From Scleroderma bovista (Eukaryota > Basidiomycota > Agaricomycetes > Boletales > Sclerodermataceae): a stretch of DNA of 23,506 bases. The stretch is from contig JAYMGJ010000795.1 in assembly GCA_037178675.1 (NCBI GenBank), forward strand, positions 1 to 23,506, written 5' to 3'. Of the stretch, positions 16,426 to 23,506 are shown piece by piece. The position numbers and the translations under genes are program-made. The stretch's first letter is position 1; each line of letters opens with the position of its first letter. The notes under the pieces are model-generated. The model had not been told where the DNA came from. It saw only the letters and a list, made by a program, of their open reading frames with translations, and did not search any database.

Positions 16426-19400
16426 TTACCCAGAGTCCTCCTCATAACAGGTTGCTCTGCCCGACACCAACCCCATTCGTGCACAAGTCATATCCTTACT
16501 AGGCATTGGTTTATGGGTCCCAATATATTCCTCAGCTGCCTCGACTATCTTCTTCCACTTCCTTTCTGAGAGTTTGTCTATAGATTCCATAACTTCATTA
16601 GTGGCATGGGACCATTGAGCAGCAGAGAACTGCCGAAGATTCTTCTTTTCTGGCAGAGCATAATTACCAGTTGACCAAAATCGGAATGCTCGCTCCACCT
16701 AGAAGTAAATGATAATGGTCAGTAGTAGTCAGGTAATATATCAAAACTTACAGCCACAGTCGCTAGGGAGAGAGCAGCCCGAGGGTGCCTTCGAGAGCTG
16801 ATGTTGCTTGGAACATTGCAAGTACTTTCAAGAAAGAATGCAAATGTATCAAGGATGCACTCATGCATGAATAGACCTTGCATAACCTAGACAGGACATG
16901 AGCACTGCCAACAGAAGTGGACACGACATACTGGGTTCTCTGGGTCATCATTGTCGATCTTTTGCCACATGTATGGATATACCTGCACGGGGACAAGCAC
17001 TTTCTGGCCCTTCCTATCAATGGTTTCCTCTGGTTCGGGAACAGCCCATGCGACATATAATTCTCAGGCCTGAGGGGAACTGAATTCGTCGTAGCGGTTG
17101 AAGAAACACTCGACTGCCTTCTCTGCCCGGTCACCCATCTCGCCGCGCCATTCATATGTACACTGCTTTAGCTATGATCAGTGTTAGTAATAGTGAACGA
17201 CGACAATAGGAAAATTACCAGAGAAAAAACAGGCTCATCTCGAAGAGCAAGAGTCTGATGAATTGACATCTTCCTGTCCCAGATCTGTTGAGCAGTCCTG
17301 AGATGATCTGGGTGGTTGAGCTGCCAAATGTTGTCACTAGTCGCAAGGTATAGAAACCAATGCGGCAGGAACACATCCCGCCACATTGACATCGATCCTG
17401 GGAGGCCAGGAAGGTCCACATTGCGGAACTTCTGTGCCCGTGACCTCGGTTGAATATCACTTTGACTTTCTTGTTCATCCTCACCATCGTCGTCGTCTTC
17501 AATTTGTTCGTTTCCACGGGTCGCAGTCCCGTGACCACTGGCACGTGGTTGGCGAACCACAGCAGCAGCAGCAGCCTGGTGTTTCTGAGTGGACGTGCTG
17601 CATGGAGCATGAGTTGTACTGGAGCACGAGCTGGTGGGTGCATTGTTGACTTTGCGTGTTAATGTGTGTGGTCGGGTGACATTCACAGGGGGCTAATGGA
17701 CATGAGTAAATAGTCAAGATTAGCGTAGAAATATATACCTCTGGTGGCCCACTTGGAACTTTCTTGAATGTGGTTCCCCTCAATTTGATACGTTGCTTAG
17801 CGGGTACTTGAAGCTGGTTGCGGTTGAGCTGAGGGTTGGGATCATTAGACTCTTCGTTGTCGTTTTCGTGGGGATCGTTTCCAAGGCGGCCCGGCAGTTT
17901 GTCTTCGTTGTCGTCTCCGTCCCTGCCATATTCGGCTGCGTTCATTTCAACGTCCTTATTGCTATCCTCAGGCATTTCTCCAGGCCCTCCAAGAGACCTG
18001 TTGTTCAATGCCATGGCGTCACCCGCAGGATCAGTGCAGCAGATCCAAACAAGAGGCGATGAAAGAGGTGCAGAGGAAGATCGAATGGGTGCGGCGGAGG
18101 TCAGAGGTTTGTTGGTTGTGTCTTGAGGCTGCGCACGCGTGCTAACATCGATATCCTCGCAGGCCTCATCTGCGAGTCCACCATAAGCCTGGTAGGTTAT
18201 AGCTGTAGGTTGTATATGGATAAATGAGCGGAAAAATATGTGCATGTGAACTTACTTGGCTGTGAGTGCAGAGCGCCAGTTTGGGGAGCTACAAAACGTT
18301 GATGGCCTAGTTAGTAGAATATCGTAAAAACATGAACGAAAAGTTACCTGTGGATCCTGAGGGCTGTGTATTTGCTGCAGACGCCACCTTGGATTGAGTT
18401 GAATGACGGCAAACATCAGGTTTCCAATTGGAAAGAAGACCTGATGGTGGAGCCAGCGTGTGTTGCTTTTTCGACGGAGGTCTATAGTAAGTGATAGGAA
18501 CACAAATTAAATCCATGGTGGAGGTGGTGAGAGCAAGCATGGAAAGACTTACCTCTCAGGAGATGACCAATCAGAGTTACCTTTTTCAGGCATCTTCCTC
18601 TTCGTGCTGCTGGTCACAGCCTCGTTGGCCTCGTTGGCCTCGTTGTCACCTCTCTTCTTTGCTCTCCCCCGTGCTTCTGGCCCTTCAATCCATTCGCCTG
18701 CATTCTTGTTGGCCTCAGATTCGTTAACCCGCTGGCTACTGGTGGGCTTTGCTGGTGGTACTCTTTGGTTTATGCTTCTAACGTTCTTGTTCGTGTTCTT
18801 CAGCGCCTCCCGTTCCTGATGAACAGCGTCCCACACAGTACTTGCAATCTTTCCCTTTCCTTTGCCCGGTTTGTCATGATCTGACAATTCAGACTCATTC
18901 CCATCGCTAACGTTCCTTTGTTCGTCATTGCGGCCATTGCATTGTTTATTGCGTCCCGCTATTTGCAACCTATCAGTCGGACCATCACGCAATTGAAATA
19001 GGTGCAGTACCCATCAGATTCTACTGAACTCTCGCTGTCACTAATGTCCATTTGATAGTCATTGCTACCATTGTCTCGTTTATCGCATTGTGCTATCGTA
19101 ATGTCAGTCTGATCTGTGGCTGCATTGCAATAGTTTGGTATGTACCTGATTCCGTCTGCAACTTGGTAACCTTAGCTGACGGCTGTGTTGACATTCGATC
19201 CACGTTACGTCTGGCTGTATCGCGATGTCAGTCTGATTGGCACCTGTTCCATAACAGTCGAGTACATACCCAATTTTCCGTTCGAGTTCTTGTCTGATTC
19301 GGTGATCATTTGACTGTCGTCGTTTTCACCGGCCTGTCCACCATAGTCATCTAGGGTAATCAAAACTATCAGTCGAATACACGCCTATTTGTAAGTACAT

Positions 19401-19685
19401 ACATTGTCCTTCGTTGGTGCACTGGACTGACTGGTTCGGAGAACTAGCAGCCTGGACACGTGGCTTCTTTGTCATACTAGGGCCACCTGGTTGACGTGCG
19501 TTGGCTTTCACATTTACCTGTTTCGTAAGTAACTGGTTCTCTATGGCAGCAACCTTCGTAATTGCAACCTCTTGCATCTTCTCGACAGTGACTTTGTCCT
19601 TCGGTTGTTCTTGCTGTTTTCGTTGACTAGGCATATCAGGGAGCCCTGGGTGAGTATACTTGTTTGCTGCTCGTGTGTTCACCAT
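16426..19685 (-). CDS. DUF6532-like protein, 12 exons, one internal TGA
   Basis: Exons, read 5' to 3': 19685-19403, 19350-19270, 19214-19146, 19092-19011, 18969-18553, 18481-18348, 18288-18256, 18202-17739, 17692-17219, 17171-16932, 16886-16752, 16698-16426. All introns are GT-AG, 41-71 bp; one has the perfect branch site TACTAAC. The sum is 2,685 nt = 895 codons, all phases compatible. The N-terminus (MVNTRAANKYTHPGLPDMP, then a charged helix) and a long acidic/basic low-complexity region precede the C-terminal domain: FRNVDLPG, LPHWFLYLATSDNIW, QCTYEWRGEMGDRAEKAVE, ALSLATVAVERAFRFWSTG, FS-W. That matches the fungal DUF6532 family, whose function is unknown. The only flaw is TGA at 17066-17064 before ELYVAWAVPEPE: a recent nonsense change, or a sequencing error. 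Individual splice sites were chosen by frame and motif, not by transcript data. Confidence 0.75.
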
Positions 19686-19910
19686 TGAATGATTGAATGA
19701 AGAGAACAAGCAAGTGTCACGAGTTGTTTGTGTCAGAAGGTGCAAGTGACTTGCCGCTGTTGGAGGTTGGACCGTGACAAACAAACAACAACACATTCTA
19801 AATCATGTTCGTACCCATCGTCTGACATCTTCCGCTGTGATGCTCAGTTGTGTGAATGCTACCATCTTTGATAGTTGTTTGATAAGTAAATAGACTACAC
19901 AGTACTAGCC
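19686..19910. promoter_or_regulatory. Divergent intergenic region between DUF6532-like gene and Plavaka transposase
   Basis: Only 225 bp separate the two start codons, so both promoters must lie here or overlap. Imperfect inverted copies of gttgtttgt(g/t)tcac (19723-19734 and 19774-19789) lie near the DUF6532 side. An AT-rich stretch (gataagtaaatag) and one GTACTAG motif lie just before the transposase ATG. No proven TATA box is visible. Confidence 0.45.
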
Positions 19911-22900
19911 ATGGCTTCAACATATAGGCCAAGGCAGTTCTACTGTGCAAATCCAACAGGCCCCTCATGTCGGAGGGGTTTCATGTCTCGAGGTGCATTT
20001 GTGCGGCATAGGAATGTTGTTCACAACACTCTCCAGAGGCAAGCTCGACCTCGTCAGCATCCCTTTCAAGGAGGAATCTCAGCAAACTCAGAGTCAGGAA
20101 GTGATTCAGAAGCAGACCTGGGTGAACAGATGCCTCCTCAAGGATCTTACTATACAGTTCATCCTGTCTTAGATGGTAGGACAGTTCAAAACTTCATCTA
20201 GTATGTGATAGATAACTAATGAATGGTGAACTTAGGCACACCTTGTGATCTGGGTGGAAATGATCTACCACCCAATACTCCACCTGTCAATCATGATGAG
20301 CCTGATGGCACTGGTCCAAGCTGGCACCCATTCAAAAGCCGAGCTCAATTTGAACTTGCAGACTTTATATTTCGCCGTGATCAAATGTCTGGTGGTAGGA
20401 TTGATGAACTGATGGATATATTGGCAACTATGGATGAAGGAGGAACCCCACCATTTTCCAATCACAAAGAGCTCTATGGCTTAATTGATGCTATCTCCCC
20501 TGAAGAGAAATGGGAATGTATCTCAATAAACCATGCTGATGTTGAAAGAGCTCAAATGGATGGGACTTCCACTGCCAATCTGCCAACCTGGAAGCAAGGA
20601 GACTATAATATATGGTTCCGAGATCTAAAGGCTTTGGTTCAAAAGCAATTATCAAACCCAGATTTCAAGGACTTCATTGACTATGCCCCACGTCAAGTGT
20701 TTGGCAAGAATCACCAACGCATTTGGTCAGATTTTATGACTGGAAATTGGGCATGGGAGCAGTGTGTAAGTGATTTTGGTTGCTAGTACTAGTATGATTT
20801 CTTAATGATCCTTTCTACTAATTTCATTCAGAATGAGCTTTCAGAAGATCTTGAAAACCATGGTGCAATGTTTGTGCCCATAATTCTGGGAAGTGACAAG
20901 ACTACTGTCTCAGTTGCAACTGGCAACAATGACTATTGGCCTATCTATATTAGTACTGGTAATGTGCATAACTGTGCATGCCGTGGCCATAATCAGGCTG
21001 TAAGTTTATTAGGATTTCTTGCTATACCCAAAAGTAAGTGAGCTAGTACTGATCTCCTGTTGTTTCAAATTCACTTACAAGGCAACATCAGCGGATCGGG
21101 AATTTGAATCAGATCCTGAGTTTCGTGCTTTTCGTCGTCACTTACTTCATTCCTCATTGGCTGCTATGCTTGAAACAATGAAGCCAGCAATGTCAAAACC
21201 TGAAGTCACACTATGTGCTGATGGGCACTACCGAAGAGCCATATATGGTATTGGTCCATATATTGGTGATTATCCAGAGCAAGCTTTGTTAGCTTGTATT
21301 GTTCAAGGATGGTGCCCAAAGTGAGTACACTATTTAGCAAGTTTTTTTTATTGGTTGTTCAAAATAGGTTCCCCTTACTGTTAGATGTACTGCACATCGT
21401 ACAGATCTGGATAGCAAGTCAGAAGATATTTGTCCACGTCATCACACACATACCAAGAGTCTCATGGAGACATTCCGATCACAGGTTCTTTGGAGAGAAT
21501 ATGGCATTATTGATGATATTTTGGTCAGTCTTCTAGTTTGTCAGCTTGACACTACTACTAGTATTTATTTGAATATACTACATCACTAGCCATTTACAGC
21601 TGGCTTTCCTAGAGCTGATATTCATGAATTGATTGCCCCTGATATCCTTCATCAAATTATCAAGGGGACATTCAAAGATCATTTAGTATCATGGGTGGAG
21701 AAATACATTGAAGGGGCATATCCAGCAAATGCATCTGCTATTTTGGCTGACATTGATCGCCGGTAAGGACATTTATTTTACTATCCTAATAATATTGACA
21801 GAATGTTTGAAAAATAACATTAGTATTGCTATTGCTGCACCCTTTCCAGGCCTTAGATGATTTCCTCAAGGCTGTGGATTTAAACAGTGGACTGGAAATG
21901 ACTCCAAAGCTCTCATGAAAGTAAGTGTTAATAAACTTCTTATATATTTATTTTTGAAATTTAAACTATTGTACTAGGTCTTTCTTCCTGCCATTGCAGA
22001 TTATGTGCCTAGTAAAATGGTACGAGCTATAGCAGCATTCATGGAGTTTTGTTATATTGTCCGCCAATCAATATTGGATGAGGCTGACTTGATAGCAATG
22101 GATAATGCCCTCAAACGCTTTGAATCTGAACGTACCATTTTTGAAGAAGTTCAAATTCACCCCAATGGCATATCAATTCCCCGAATTCATGCTCTTCAAC
22201 ATTATCACCACCTTGTCCAGCAATTTGGTGCACCCAATGGCCATTACTGCAAAGCATATTGAAGCTGAAGAAACCCCAAACCGTCATGACTGAATGCTTG
22301 TTCAATCAAGACAATCTAGCCCACTTTAGAGCTAAGCAGAGTGCAAAGTGAGTACTAGTAATACAATTACTATAAATATATATTTAAATTAATACTAACT
22401 GTACAATAGGTTTTCTGAGTACTCCATTGGTTCCAGCAGGTGTGGAGACTGAGGCACTGGATATTACTTCAGATGATAATGAGGAAGCTGGCTTTCGGGA
22501 TGACTCAACTTTAGAGGAGATTCAAGATGTTAATGGTTCAACATTACTAGTAGAGGCCAAGGTGGAATTAGCCAAGCGTCCCTGTAAGTTTAACTCTAGT
22601 ATTATATTTATACTAATTTACTAATTATTTATCCTTACTACTAGCTCCACGATATCGCAGAACATTTGCTGAAATGGGCAATGATATTGGTCACCCAGAG
22701 TTGCCAGATCTCATTGCATGTTTTGTATATCAGCAACGTAATCCTGAGGTTGTCAATCTCCCTCAGATCTGTCCTCAAATTTTGGAGAAAGGATATTCAT
22801 ATGACTCAGCAGTTGCAACCTTTTATGCTCCAAGTGATCTTTGTGGAGTTGGAGGTATGCATTGCCAGAGAATACATGCATGTTCCTCATGGAGACATGG

Positions 22901-23291
22901 ACCACCTCGCTATGACTGTGTTTTTATTGAAAAGGATCCTTCTTTAGCAGGCTTTTGTGGTTTGTTTGTTGCACAGGTGATTTTGCTCTTCTCATTCTCA
23001 TATCATAATGTTTTTTATCCTTGTGCTTTGGTCCGGTAGTTTGATGTAATTGGAGAGAAACCCTGTCCAGACACTGGAATGTGGATGGTGGAACCAGAGT
23101 TTGATGAAGATGGAAATAGAGTTGTTAGTGTTATCCATTTGGATAGCATAATGCGACCAGCACATTTAATTGGTATTTATGGAAAAGATCCTATTCCACG
23201 TGATCTTAAGCATACAGATTCACTTTCTGCTTTTGCTGCTTTTTATGTAAACAAGTTCTCTGATTATCATGCATTTCATTTGGCATTTTGA
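19911..23291 (+). pseudogene. Plavaka-type (KDZ superclade) transposase, near-complete, 11 exons
   Basis: Exons: 19911-20175, 20236-20765, 20832-21033, 21092-21320, 21385-21523, 21590-21762, 21824-21920, 21978-22347, 22410-22583, 22645-22976, 23040-23291. An N-terminal C2H2-like finger (FYC...CRRGFMSRGAFVRHRNVVH) leads to the Plavaka core: DGTPCDLGGNDLPP, PFKSRAQFELADF, DFMTGNWAW, PIILGSDKTTVSVATG, GFLAIPKTDREF, IGDYPEQALLACIVQGWCPKC, FPRADIHEL, ILHQIIKGTFKDHLVSW, FLPAIADYVP, PRIHALQHYHHLVQQFGAPNG, and the FYVNKFSDYHAF end. The Asp of GSDKT and of GDYPEQ are probably catalytic (inference from the RNase H fold). Breaks: TGA 21858-21860, where relatives have Arg (GLRRFP); two frame shifts between about 22240 and 22290 (AITAKHIEAEE, then ECLFNQDNLAHF); and a phase mismatch near the exon 8/9 join. 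This copy is probably recently inactivated. Confidence 0.88.
20783..20792. repeat. CTAGTACTAG palindrome in a Plavaka intron
   Basis: A perfect 10-bp palindrome in intron 2. The same 10-mer recurs at 23438-23447, and shorter GTACTAG or CTAGTAC copies occur at about 19901, 21040, 22352 and 23495, almost all in non-coding parts. Confidence 0.6.
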
Positions 23292-23506
23292 TTACTATCT
23301 TGAATGTATATCTTTTACTATTTGGAACAGATATGAAGTTTCTGAGGATTTAAAACAAACACCATTAGTATGAAATTCTCATTTGTTGTAAAGCTTAGTA
23401 CAAATGTACTGCTACTGATTTTTCTTTTCAGCATCATCTAGTACTAGTACTACTAGTATGCCACTCTTTATTTGATCAAAGAATGATCACCGGTAGTACT
23501 AGTTAC
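23292..23506. other. 3' flank of the Plavaka gene with clustered TAGTACTAGT motifs
   Basis: AT-rich sequence after the stop codon. Overlapping copies of the palindrome (ctagtactagtactactag, 23438-23456) and tagtactagt (23494-23503) cluster at the right edge. This may be the start of the element's 3' subterminal region. The terminal inverted repeat and target duplication are not in the window. Confidence 0.45.

Noticed and set aside
16763..17155. Minus-strand frame of 130 codons from the ATG in catatga
   Set aside because: It is one base out of register with the DUF6532 domain (TYEWRGEMGDRAE frame) and crosses two introns. It is open only by chance.
17386..18126. Plus-strand frames opposite the DUF6532 exons
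   Set aside because: They ignore the splice sites that give a phase-consistent minus-strand gene, and show no domain.
1819..21860. UGA recoding (Trp, Sec or readthrough) as the reason for internal TGA
   Set aside because: Most sites fit Arg CGA, elements also carry frame shifts, and genes here end with ordinary stops including TGA. Decay explains it better.
1..23506. tRNA, rRNA or other structural RNA genes
   Set aside because: I saw no cloverleaf with A/B boxes or rRNA-like blocks. The tRNA-like match at 1425 and 13106 is the antisense primer site.

Overview
The window looks like repeat-rich nuclear DNA of a mushroom-forming basidiomycete (Agaricomycetes). The evidence is the combination of short 41-71 bp GT-AG introns with CTNAC-type branch sites, a Plavaka (KDZ superclade) transposase, a DUF6532-type gene, a KOW-repeat gene of the kind expanded in Agaricomycetes, and Copia, LTR and LINE debris. 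The species cannot be named from sequence alone.

Layout. Positions 1-1131 hold unassigned, LTR-like DNA and a minus-strand fragment of a LINE reverse transcriptase. A complete Copia retrotransposon (copia-1, 1137-7046) follows, with both LTRs, a primer site, a polypurine tract and a perfect 5-bp target duplication (AGGTG). Its gag-pol is broken by one 4-nt loss and six TGA stops. Positions 7047-8559 hold a 131-bp tandem repeat split by a solo LTR (7221-7860, duplication TGATA), then unassigned DNA.

Positions 8560-12830 are one minus-strand KOW-motif gene, broken by a solo LTR in each orientation (8647-10133 and 10613-11841). The first carries a further nested solo LTR (9853-10121). The 5' end of the gene is cut off by a second copy of the same Copia family (copia-2, from 12831). 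Copia-2 carries its own 285-bp LTR-like insertion (15273-15557) and stops matching its sister near 15578.

From 15579 onward the sequence changes character. A degenerate tandem array built on TTTCAGAC (about 15600-16370) is followed by a 12-exon minus-strand DUF6532-like gene (16426-19685). Only 225 bp separate its start codon from a divergent, 11-exon plus-strand Plavaka transposase (19911-23291). Both exon chains were worked out by hand. The DUF6532 chain stays in frame over 2,685 nt with a single internal TGA. The transposase has one internal TGA and at least two frame shifts.

Two themes link the parts. First, eleven of the eleven internal stops recognised in elements and genes are TGA, and the one CGA position that can be checked against a sister copy is CGA there; this points to C-to-T decay at CpG. 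Second, everything from about 15579 to the right edge may be one large KDZ-type element inserted in copia-2, with the DUF6532 gene as a passenger. That is a hypothesis, because the right end is not in the window.
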